Below, piece by piece: positions 1-7,550 of a DNA stretch of 7,767 nt. The notes below the pieces were generated by a model, which made no database searches, was not told where the DNA came from, and was given only the letters and a program-made list of their open reading frames with translations. The translations under genes were made by a program, and so were the position numbers. Source of the DNA: Bacteroides sp. (GTDB taxonomy: Bacteria; Bacteroidota; Bacteroidia; Bacteroidales; Bacteroidaceae); assembly GCA_019412865.1 (NCBI GenBank), contig DXOJ01000077.1:1-7767 (forward strand), given 5' to 3'. Every line of letters starts with the position of its first letter. Positions within the stretch are counted from its first letter, which is position 1.

Positions 1-1
1 A

Positions 2-2629
2 ATGTATGTAAAGGTAATGGCAGCGGTCATTGCATGTATATTGCTGAGTGGAGAAACGCTCTCGGCATTTGCAACTACCCCCGCTACAGAAAATCTGAGT
101 TGGTTTAAAAAGAAAAAGAAGAAACCAGAAGAGAAAGAAGAGAAGAGTAAAAGCGACTACGAAAAATTAGTGGAAGACAGTAAAACAACGAAAGGAATGT
201 TTGCTGTACACCAAAAAAAGAATGACTATTATTTTGAAATTCCCACCTCACTTTTGGGACGTGATTTATTAGTTGTCAACAAACTGCAACGAGTTCCTGC
301 CGAACTTAATGATGCAGGTGTAAACCGTGGAGTAAACTACGAGAATCAGATGGTTTGCATGGAATGGGATAAAGCTACGGGCAAATTAATGCTACGACAA
401 CAACGCCCATTACCTCTGGCCCCCCAAACGGATGCCATCTTCCGTTCGGTAAAGGATAATTTTATCTCTCCATTGATTGCCGCATTCAAAATTGAAGCAA
501 TTAATGCAGATTCTACTGCATTAGTAATCAAGGTGAATGATATTTATGACGGTACTGAAACCAGTATTAATAATGTATTTACTAATATCAATCTGGGTAC
601 TTCGGCTATCAAAAATTTATCCCGTATTTTATCCATCAAATCCTTTTCAAACAATGTCGTGGCAACTTCCGAATTGACTACCAGAGTTACAGAAGGAACT
701 ACCACTGTTTATGTGACGGTGGAAGTCAGTTCTTCTATTCTCTTGTTGCCTGAAAAGCCGATGATGGGACGATTCGACAATCAGAAAGTCGGTTATTTCA
801 CTAATCCGTTATTAAGTTTTAGTGATGCACAACAAGGTACGGATAAAACACAATATATCACTCGCTGGCGCATGGAACCCAAACCGGAAGACCGGGAGGC
901 TTATCTGAAAGGACAGCTTGTGGAGCCTGCCAAACCAATCGTATTCTACATTGATAATTCAACACCTTACCAATGGCGTACGTACATTAAAAAAGGTATC
1001 GAGGACTGGCAGATTGCTTTCGAAAAAGCAGGTTTCAAGAACGCGATTATCGCCAAGGAAATCACAGACAGTATGCATATAGACATGGACGATGTCAATT
1101 ACTCCGTACTGACTTACGCTGCTTCAGAAAAGAAAAATGCAATGGGACCTTCCCTGTTAGACCCACGTTCCGGAGAAATTCTGGAAGCTGATATTATGTG
1201 GTGGCACAATGTGCTTTCTATGGTACGCGAATGGATCACTGTGCAGACTGGAACTGTGTGTCCGGAAGCACGCAATGTGCAATTACCCGATGCTTTAATG
1301 GGAGATGCCATCCGGTTCGTTGCTTGCCATGAGGTAGGCCACTCATTGGGACTCCGTCACAATATGATGGGTTCATGGGCTTTCCCGACGGATTCGTTAC
1401 GTTCCGAAGCATTTACTTCCAGAATGAATTCTACCGCTTCATCTATCATGGATTATGCACGATTCAATTATATTGCACAGCTTGGAGATGGGGTAAAAGT
1501 TCTTTCTCCGCATATCGGTCCTTATGATATGTTTGCTATCGAATATGGTTATCGTTGGTACGGAAAGAATACTCCGGAAGAAGAAAAGGATATTTTATTC
1601 GATTTCTTGAGTAAGCATACCGATCGTCTTTATAAGTATAGTGAAGCGCAGGATGTACGTGACGCAGTAGATCCACGCGCACAGAACGAAGACCTGGGTG
1701 ATGATCCGGTCCGTTCTTCTTTATATGGCATCGAAAACCTGAAACGTATCGTTCCACAAATTCTTCAATGGACTACCACCGGAGAAAAAGGACAAACTTA
1801 CGAAGAAGCGTCGCGTCTCTACTATGCAGTTATCAACCAGTGGAACAGCTACTTATATCATGTACTTGCCAACATCGGCGGTATATATATTGAAAATACA
1901 ATTGTAGGAGACGGTGTCAAGACTTATACATTCGTTGAGAAAGAGAAACAAGAAGCTTCATTGAAATTCTTGATGGATGAAGTATTGACCTATCCTAAAT
2001 GGCTGTTTGACACGGAAGTAGGACAATATACCTATCTGCTCCGCAACACTCCAATCGGAAAACAGGAGAATGCTCCTACGCAAATCTTAAAGAACGCCCA
2101 AGCCTATATCCTTTGGGATTTACTAGGCAACACTCGTTTGATGCGTATGATAGAGAATGAATCTGTCAACGGAAAGAAAGCATTTACAGTAGTGGAGCTT
2201 ATGGACGGACTTCATAAAAACATTTTCGGTATTACCGAACGTGGTGGCATCCCCAATGTTATGGAACGTTCTTTGCAGAAAAACTTCCTCGATGCATTAC
2301 TTACAGCAGCCGCAGAACCCGAAGCTGTAAAAATCAACAAGAAGATTGCAAGCGAGCATTTCCTGCTTGACCATGCTACTCCTTTCTGTAGTTGTTATGC
2401 CGCCGAACAACGGGCACTTCGTCAGGAAGACCGAATGGGTGCTCCACGTGTGCTCAACTTCTACGGCAGTCAGCTCAACCGTATTTCTGATGCTATCTCG
2501 GTGAAACGCGGAGAGTTATTACGTATCAAGAAATTGTTGCAAAACCGCCTCGGCACTTCTGATACTGCTGCACGCTATCATTATGAAGACATGATCCTAC
2601 GTATTAATACAGCTTTGGGAATCAAATAA
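2..2629 (+). CDS. Exported zinc-dependent metalloprotease (DUF5118/DUF5117/DUF4953 family)
   Basis: Predicted zinc endopeptidase acting outside the cytoplasm; its substrate is unknown. Residues 5-17 are hydrophobic and are followed by AFA|TT near residue 24, which fits a signal peptidase I site. A Lys/Glu-rich linker (about 36-50) leads into a DUF5118-like segment (about 53-98) and a DUF5117-like region (about 105-295). The DUF4953-like catalytic part carries HEVGHSLGLRH at 443-453: zinc ligands H443, H447 and H453, catalytic E444. SIMDY at 481-485 is the likely Met-turn (M483), so the site is metzincin-like and looks intact. Cysteines C442, C796 and C798 (a CxC) are noticeable. The length, 875 aa, suits the family. 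The ATG at position 2 gives a plausible but short signal-peptide n-region (MYVK), so the true start may lie a few codons left of the window. The gene ends 32 bp before susC and appears co-transcribed with it. The family call is firm; the domain edges are approximate. Confidence 0.93.
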   Translation: MYVKVMAAVIACILLSGETLSAFATTPATENLSWFKKKKKKPEEKEEKSKSDYEKLVEDSKTTKGMFAVHQKKNDYYFEIPTSLLGRDLLVVNKLQRVPAELNDAGVNRGVNYENQMVCMEWDKATGKLMLRQQRPLPLAPQTDAIFRSVKDNFISPLIAAFKIEAINADSTALVIKVNDIYDGTETSINNVFTNINLGTSAIKNLSRILSIKSFSNNVVATSELTTRVTEGTTTVYVTVEVSSSILLLPEKPMMGRFDNQKVGYFTNPLLSFSDAQQGTDKTQYITRWRMEPKPEDREAYLKGQLVEPAKPIVFYIDNSTPYQWRTYIKKGIEDWQIAFEKAGFKNAIIAKEITDSMHIDMDDVNYSVLTYAASEKKNAMGPSLLDPRSGEILEADIMWWHNVLSMVREWITVQTGTVCPEARNVQLPDALMGDAIRFVACHEVGHSLGLRHNMMGSWAFPTDSLRSEAFTSRMNSTASSIMDYARFNYIAQLGDGVKVLSPHIGPYDMFAIEYGYRWYGKNTPEEEKDILFDFLSKHTDRLYKYSEAQDVRDAVDPRAQNEDLGDDPVRSSLYGIENLKRIVPQILQWTTTGEKGQTYEEASRLYYAVINQWNSYLYHVLANIGGIYIENTIVGDGVKTYTFVEKEKQEASLKFLMDEVLTYPKWLFDTEVGQYTYLLRNTPIGKQENAPTQILKNAQAYILWDLLGNTRLMRMIENESVNGKKAFTVVELMDGLHKNIFGITERGGIPNVMERSLQKNFLDALLTAAAEPEAVKINKKIASEHFLLDHATPFCSCYAAEQRALRQEDRMGAPRVLNFYGSQLNRISDAISVKRGELLRIKKLLQNRLGTSDTAARYHYEDMILRINTALGIK

Positions 2630-2661
2630 AACAAAATCAATCACTTTAATTATCTATATTG
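2630..2661 (+). other. Short metalloprotease-susC gap
   Basis: This gap is AT-rich. I see no hairpin with a T-tract and no TAnnTTTG box. It supports co-transcription of the protease gene with susC. It holds no purine-rich Shine-Dalgarno site before the ATG at 2662, which is normal for Bacteroidetes. Confidence 0.6.
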
Positions 2662-5600
2662 ATGAGAAAAAAATACTTATACGTTCTTATATGTTTTCTT
2701 GTTAGCACGTTGGCTACAGCCAACGCTGTTAACCGCACAATCACCGGAGTCGTTATATCCGGTGAAGACAATGAACCTCTAATCGGTGCTTCTGTATATG
2801 TTAATGCAGACGATTTGAAAAAAGCTGGAGTATCACAGACTTCTCTAGGTACTATCACTGATATGGATGGCAAATTCTCCATTTCCATTCCGGAAAAGGT
2901 GACCAGACTACATTGTAGTTATATAGGTTTTGAAGAACAAAATATCGTGTTGCAAGCTGGAAAAGATACTTATCGTATTGTCCTTCAAGCTTCATCACAC
3001 ACACTAGGAGACGTAGTAGTAACTGGTTATCAAGAACTGGAACGTCGTAAACTGACTGCTGCTATTGCTAAAGTAGACGTTACAGACGGAATGGTAGGCG
3101 CAGCAAAAAGTATCGACCAGGCATTAGCCGGACAAGTTGCGGGGGTAGCCGTTACGACAACTTCCGGCGCACCGGGAGCTCCTGCACGTATTCGTATTCG
3201 TGGTACAGCTTCATTGAATGGAACACAAGACCCGTTATGGGTATTGGATGGAATACCTTTGGAGGGGACTGATATTCCTGAAATCAACAAAGACAACGAT
3301 AATGACATCGTAAATATGTCGCAATCTTCTATCGCAGGGTTGAGTCCAAACGACATTGAAAGCATTACGATATTAAAAGATGCAGCTGCTACTGCCATCT
3401 ATGGCGCACGTGCTGCAAATGGCGTAATTGTGGTAACAACCAAAAGAGGAAAAACTGGAAAACCTGTTATTAACTTCAATACTAAATTGACTTACACCCC
3501 TAACCTCAACACTTCACGACTCAACTTACTAAACTCGGAAGAGAAAGTCGATTTGGAACTTCAATTATTGAAAGAAGCACGATTTGACATATTATGGGGG
3601 GTAACAGATCCGATAGCAGTATTTCCTGAAAAAGGAAAAGTTGCCGCGATCATGAAGCAATATAACTTAATAGACATCTATAAAGAACAGGGCTGGAACG
3701 GACTGACACCTGAAGCCCAAAATGCTATAAACAAACTGAAAACAATCAATACAGACTGGAATGATATATTATTCAGAGATGCTTTCACACAAGAATATAA
3801 CTTTAGCATTTCCGGTGGTAGCGAAAAGGTTACTTATTACAATTCCCTCGGTTATGTAAAAGAAAACGGAAATGTACCTGGTGTAAGCATGAGTCGTTTT
3901 AACCTGACCAGTAAAACCTCTTATCAAGTCAACAAAATGTTAAAAATTGGAATGTCTATTTTTGCCAACAGACGCAAGAATAACACATTTATGACTGACA
4001 CTTACGGACTCATCAACCCAGTATATTATTCACGTATCGCTAATCCTTACTTTGATCCATTTGACGAACAAGGAAACTACCTTTACGATTACGACGTAGT
4101 CAAAAGTAGTGAAACAGATGAAAAGCAAGGCTTTAATATATTCGAAGAACGAGCAAACACAAATAAAGAATCTGTCACCACAGCCATCAATTCTATCTTT
4201 GACGTTCAACTACGTTTTAACGATCAGTGGAAAGTTTATTCACAGATTGGTGTGCAATGGGATCAATTGTCTCAAGAAGAATATGCCGGGATAAACTCAT
4301 ATAATATCAGGAATATACGTGAAAACAATAAATATTGGAAAAATGGCGTACAAACCTATCTTATACCGAAAGGAGGTATGCTTAAAACAACTAATAGCAC
4401 AACCTCACAACTCACATGGAAAATCCAGGGAGAATACAAAAATACATTCGGTGATATACATGATATACAAATAATGGCCGGCTCGGAAATCCGTAAAAAC
4501 TGGGTAGACAATCAAGCCTCAACCGGATACGGATATGATCCCAAGAAACTGACATTCCAAAATCTCATATTTAAAGATGAAACACAGGCTAATGATTGGA
4601 ATCTAAAAACCAAGTCATACAAGGAAAACGCTTTTGCTTCTTTCTTTGCCAATGGTTCATATACTTTAATGAATCGTTATACATTGGGAGGAAGTGTACG
4701 CATGGATGGTTCTGATTTATTCGGAGTAGATAAGAAATATCGTTTCTTGCCAATCTATTCGGTAAGTGGCTTATGGCGTTTATCTAATGAATCGTTCATT
4801 AGACAATACAAATGGATCGATAATTTAGCCCTTCGTCTTTCTTATGGCTTACAAGGAAATATTGATAAGGGAACCTCTCCATTCCTAGTCGGAAAATATG
4901 ATAATGTGAGCATTTTACCTGGCTACAGTGAAGAAAACATTATTATCAATAGTGCTCCCAACAGTAAATTACGCTGGGAAAAAACAGCATCTTACAATCT
5001 AGGAATAGATTTTTCTGTACTCAATCAAGCCATCAATCTTAGTGTAGATTACTACTATAGAAAAGGAACAGACTTAATTGGTTCTAAAGCATTAGCTTTG
5101 GAAAATGGATTCACTAATATGTCTATAAACTGGGCTAGTATGGAAAACAAAGGTGTCGAAATAAACCTGCAAACCCGTAATATCACCACTAAAGACTTCT
5201 CTTGGTACACAACTTTCAACTTCGCATATAACCAAAATAAAGTACTAAAAGTACTTACAGATAAAAACCAAGTGACTCCTAGCTTGGAAGGATACCCCGT
5301 AGGTGCAATCTTTGCATTGAAAACCAAAGGTATAAACCCCGAGACTGGACAAATCTATCTTGAGAATAAAGAGGGGAAAGCTGTCACTGTAGAAGAATTA
5401 TTCAGAATGACATCGAATGAAGACGGACTTGGCACTTACCAAATAGGGCCGAATAGTGAAGAACAAAGAGATTTCTACAGTTATATCGGAACGTCAGATG
5501 CTCCCTATACGGGCGGTTTTCTAAATACGTTCAATTACCGCAATTGGGAACTGAATTTGAATTTTTCTTATAATTTTGGAGCACACGTAAAAACAACTCC

Positions 5601-6009
5601 AAGTTATAATGTATCTGACTTAGATCCAGGACGCAATATGAATAGAGACATACTGGATAGATGGACACCGGAAAATAAAACAGGAAAATTCCCTGCATTA
5701 GCAACATACAACTACAATCCGGCTGACTACTACTTGTTCAGTACTCGAAATGATATTTACAGGTCATTGGATATCTGGGTGAAGAAGTTAAGCTTCGTAC
5801 GTTTACAAAATATACGTCTTGCTTACCGGGTTCCATCCGAATGGCTACATAAACTAAGTATCGGAGGAGCAACTGTAGGCTTAGAAGCTCGTAACCTATT
5901 TGTTATCAGTTCAAACTACGATAATTATATGGATCCGGAATCAATGGGTAACCTATACTCTACTCCAGTTCCTAAATCTATTACATTCAACCTGAGTCTT
6001 AACTTTTAA
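2662..6009 (+). CDS. SusC/RagA-family TonB-linked outer membrane transporter
   Basis: A TonB-dependent barrel that imports a ligand captured by its SusD partner, using energy from TonB/ExbBD. Residues 1-22 form a signal peptide (MRKK, hydrophobic core, ANA cleavage). A carboxypeptidase-regulatory-like beta-sandwich domain covers about 26-110, with the usual GVV, GASV and DMDGKF signatures. A TonB-box-like DVVVTGY lies at 117-123. The plug follows, with RIRIRGTASLNG (176-187), WVLDG (193-197), and DAAATAIYGARAANG (240-254). The rest is a long beta-barrel ending in the aromatic residue F1115, as expected for BAM-dependent insertion. There is no STN domain ahead of the sandwich domain, so direct signalling to a FecR-type anti-sigma factor is not expected. 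An Asn/Asp-rich insertion sits in the plug at about 202-226. The ATG at 2662 is preferred over the TTG immediately before it. The protein is full length, with no frameshift. The substrate cannot be read from the sequence. Confidence 0.96.
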   Translation: MRKKYLYVLICFLVSTLATANAVNRTITGVVISGEDNEPLIGASVYVNADDLKKAGVSQTSLGTITDMDGKFSISIPEKVTRLHCSYIGFEEQNIVLQAGKDTYRIVLQASSHTLGDVVVTGYQELERRKLTAAIAKVDVTDGMVGAAKSIDQALAGQVAGVAVTTTSGAPGAPARIRIRGTASLNGTQDPLWVLDGIPLEGTDIPEINKDNDNDIVNMSQSSIAGLSPNDIESITILKDAAATAIYGARAANGVIVVTTKRGKTGKPVINFNTKLTYTPNLNTSRLNLLNSEEKVDLELQLLKEARFDILWGVTDPIAVFPEKGKVAAIMKQYNLIDIYKEQGWNGLTPEAQNAINKLKTINTDWNDILFRDAFTQEYNFSISGGSEKVTYYNSLGYVKENGNVPGVSMSRFNLTSKTSYQVNKMLKIGMSIFANRRKNNTFMTDTYGLINPVYYSRIANPYFDPFDEQGNYLYDYDVVKSSETDEKQGFNIFEERANTNKESVTTAINSIFDVQLRFNDQWKVYSQIGVQWDQLSQEEYAGINSYNIRNIRENNKYWKNGVQTYLIPKGGMLKTTNSTTSQLTWKIQGEYKNTFGDIHDIQIMAGSEIRKNWVDNQASTGYGYDPKKLTFQNLIFKDETQANDWNLKTKSYKENAFASFFANGSYTLMNRYTLGGSVRMDGSDLFGVDKKYRFLPIYSVSGLWRLSNESFIRQYKWIDNLALRLSYGLQGNIDKGTSPFLVGKYDNVSILPGYSEENIIINSAPNSKLRWEKTASYNLGIDFSVLNQAINLSVDYYYRKGTDLIGSKALALENGFTNMSINWASMENKGVEINLQTRNITTKDFSWYTTFNFAYNQNKVLKVLTDKNQVTPSLEGYPVGAIFALKTKGINPETGQIYLENKEGKAVTVEELFRMTSNEDGLGTYQIGPNSEEQRDFYSYIGTSDAPYTGGFLNTFNYRNWELNLNFSYNFGAHVKTTPSYNVSDLDPGRNMNRDILDRWTPENKTGKFPALATYNYNPADYYLFSTRNDIYRSLDIWVKKLSFVRLQNIRLAYRVPSEWLHKLSIGGATVGLEARNLFVISSNYDNYMDPESMGNLYSTPVPKSITFNLSLNF

Positions 6010-6021
6010 AAAAAATAGATT

Positions 6022-7359
6022 ATGACAAAGAAAATATATTATATATTCACATTAATAGGAAGCCTACTATTATCTTCCTGTGATAGTTATTTGGACATAC
6101 AACCAGTAGGCCAAGTAATTCCTAATACATTGGCTGAATACAGAGCTTTATTCACAACAGCTTACAATACTGTACTCAATGACAGAGGAATATGCGAAAT
6201 CAGGACAGATATCGCAACCATATTACAGTCTGACGCCACTTCAAAAAATGCTTTAGGAGATGTTGAGAAATGGAATGATGTTAATCCGAATGCAAGTACG
6301 AGACAATTTGGCTGGGCGGCCTATTATACCAATATCTATTATGCTAACGCAATCATTGATAAAAGAGATGAAATATCAGAAGGAAGCCAAGAAGATATTA
6401 ATCAATTAGTTGGAGAAGCTTACCTTATGAGAGCATATATGCATTTTATATTGGTTAATCTTTATGGACAGCCCTATACAGCTGCCGGAGCATTAGAAAC
6501 CAAGGCGATTCCTCTAAAACTCAATACTGATTTAGAAGAAATACCATCACGAAACACTGTAAAGGAAATATATACCTCTATATTGTCTGATATAGAAACA
6601 GCACGGAAGCTGATTAACAAAAAAGAATGGGAAGTTCAATATTCATACCGTTTTTCAACATTGTCAGTAGACGCAATGGAGTCACGGGTATATTTATATA
6701 TGGGTGAATGGGCCAAATCTTATGAAGCTTCGGAACGTGTATTAGCTGGAAAATCGACATTAGTGAACTTGAATGATGAAGGAGACAAACTTCCTAATGA
6801 ATTTACATCCATAGAAATGATCACTGCCTATGAGGTTTTCCCGAATAGCGATTATGCCGGATCACTCCTACTTTACCCTTCATTTTTGCAAGAATATGAG
6901 GAAGGAAAAGATCTACGCCCAAACAAGTACTATAAAGTAAATCAAAATGGGAATTATACTTCCAGCAAAAGTGGTGAATCTAAGTTCAAATGTACTTTCC
7001 GTACCGGAGAACTTTATCTAAATTCAGCCGAAGCTGCTGCACATTTAAACAAATTACCAGAAGCACGTACCCGGCTCTTGAAACTAATAGAGAATCGTTA
7101 TACATCAGAAGGCTATGAGCAGAAAAAGAATGAAATAAATGCGATGAGCCAAGAAAAGCTAATCACAGAAATTCTGAAAGAACGTGCTCGTGAGCTTGCT
7201 TTTGAAGGACATCGCTGGTTTGATTTACGCCGAACTACCCGGCAGGAAATCAAAAAAGTAATTGAAGACGTAACCTACACACTTGTACAAGATGATTCCC
7301 GTTACACATTGCGTATTCCACAAGATGCAATTGATGCTAATCCAGGACTTTTAAACTAA
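6022..7359 (+). CDS. SusD/RagB-family nutrient-binding outer membrane lipoprotein
   Basis: A surface lipoprotein that would cap the SusC barrel and bind the nutrient. A type II signal peptide ends in the lipobox LSSC, with C20 as the lipidated cysteine, followed by DSYLDIQP, a common SusD start. The N-terminal SusD-like region includes the helix EAYLMRAYMHF and NLYG (132-149), a family hallmark. TPR-like helices follow, including GELYLNSAEAA (329-339). The C-terminal RagB/SusD signature ERARELAFEGHRWFDLRR is at 387-404. At 445 aa the protein is shorter than many SusD proteins (often 500-600 aa), but both terminal signatures are present, so it is a compact form and not a truncation. It begins 12 bp after susC, in the expected susC-susD order, and a terminator follows its stop. 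Binding specificity is not visible; the neighbouring peptidase suggests peptides, by inference only. Confidence 0.95.
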   Translation: MTKKIYYIFTLIGSLLLSSCDSYLDIQPVGQVIPNTLAEYRALFTTAYNTVLNDRGICEIRTDIATILQSDATSKNALGDVEKWNDVNPNASTRQFGWAAYYTNIYYANAIIDKRDEISEGSQEDINQLVGEAYLMRAYMHFILVNLYGQPYTAAGALETKAIPLKLNTDLEEIPSRNTVKEIYTSILSDIETARKLINKKEWEVQYSYRFSTLSVDAMESRVYLYMGEWAKSYEASERVLAGKSTLVNLNDEGDKLPNEFTSIEMITAYEVFPNSDYAGSLLLYPSFLQEYEEGKDLRPNKYYKVNQNGNYTSSKSGESKFKCTFRTGELYLNSAEAAAHLNKLPEARTRLLKLIENRYTSEGYEQKKNEINAMSQEKLITEILKERARELAFEGHRWFDLRRTTRQEIKKVIEDVTYTLVQDDSRYTLRIPQDAIDANPGLLN

Positions 7360-7391
7360 TAACAGGCATCCTTCATAGAAACTGTCTGACA

Positions 7392-7448
7392 ATAGACTAA
7401 AAGAAGCTCTCCTTACCTAAAACGTAAGGGGAGTTTTTTTTAGTCTAT
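7392..7448 (+). terminator. Strong intrinsic terminator of the susCD operon
   Basis: The core stem pairs 7407-7416 (CTCTCCTTAC) with 7424-7433 (GTAAGGGGAG): ten pairs, one of them G-U, with a 7-nt loop. An uninterrupted run of eight T follows at 7434-7441. The flanks continue the pairing: 7403-7406 (GAAG) with the first four T, then 7392-7402 with 7438-7448 (TAGACTAAAA against TTTTAGTCTA plus one A-T pair). The whole inverted repeat is therefore about 25 bp per arm. The T-run favours termination of + strand transcripts. The opposite strand has only a shorter T-rich stretch, so action on leftward transcription would be weaker. Confidence 0.92.
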
Positions 7449-7514
7449 CTACTAACCACTTCACATTCTATCTACATATCTCATTCATCGCAAAATCTTT
7501 ATCCCTCAAATATA
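7449..7514. other. AT-rich spacer between terminator and promoter
   Basis: I find no ORF, RNA gene or clear repeat in this stretch. With the terminator on its left and the promoter on its right, it separates two transcription units. The full gene-free stretch, 7360-7767, consists of a short 3' UTR, the terminator, this spacer, the promoter and the structured-RNA candidate. Confidence 0.5.
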
Positions 7515-7544
7515 TTGTTCTTTAACAAGAAATCCATATCTTTG
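7515..7544 (+). promoter_or_regulatory. Bacteroidetes-type promoter (-33 TTG / -7 TAnnTTTG)
   Basis: TTG at 7515-7517 is separated by 19 bp from TATCTTTG at 7537-7544, a match to the Bacteroides primary sigma-factor consensus in both boxes and spacing. Transcription would start near 7549-7553. The -33 element lies inside a small inverted repeat, TTGTT (7515-7519) with AACAA (7524-7528). A second perfect repeat, TTATTA (7552-7557) with TAATAA (7562-7567), lies at the expected start of the RNA. Either repeat could be an operator half-site pair, but that is speculation. The promoter points right, away from the terminated operon, so it serves a separate transcript. Confidence 0.8.
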
Positions 7545-7550
7545 TAGCGA

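Noticed and set aside
26..37. VIAC near the start of the metalloprotease, resembling a lipobox
   Set aside because: The cysteine is only about residue 12, with no hydrophobic core before it. The following AFA|TT site fits signal peptidase I better, unless the true start lies further upstream.
107..160. A-rich, purine-rich tract coding KKKKKK and KEEK, considered as a phase-variable slippage tract
   Set aside because: It mixes A and G codons and has no long mononucleotide run. It reads as a normal charged linker after a signal peptide.
3030..3398. A 122-codon open frame on the minus strand within susC
   Set aside because: It is fully antisense to the conserved plug domain, has no recognisable protein features, and has the look of a shadow frame. 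Other antisense frames in the window were rejected for the same reason.
4371..4380. AGGAGG followed by an in-frame ATG inside susC, resembling an internal translation start
   Set aside because: The spacing to the ATG (4378) is about 1 nt, far too short, and the site lies mid-barrel. Bacteroidetes also seldom use such sites. It is ordinary coding sequence (Gly-Gly-Met).
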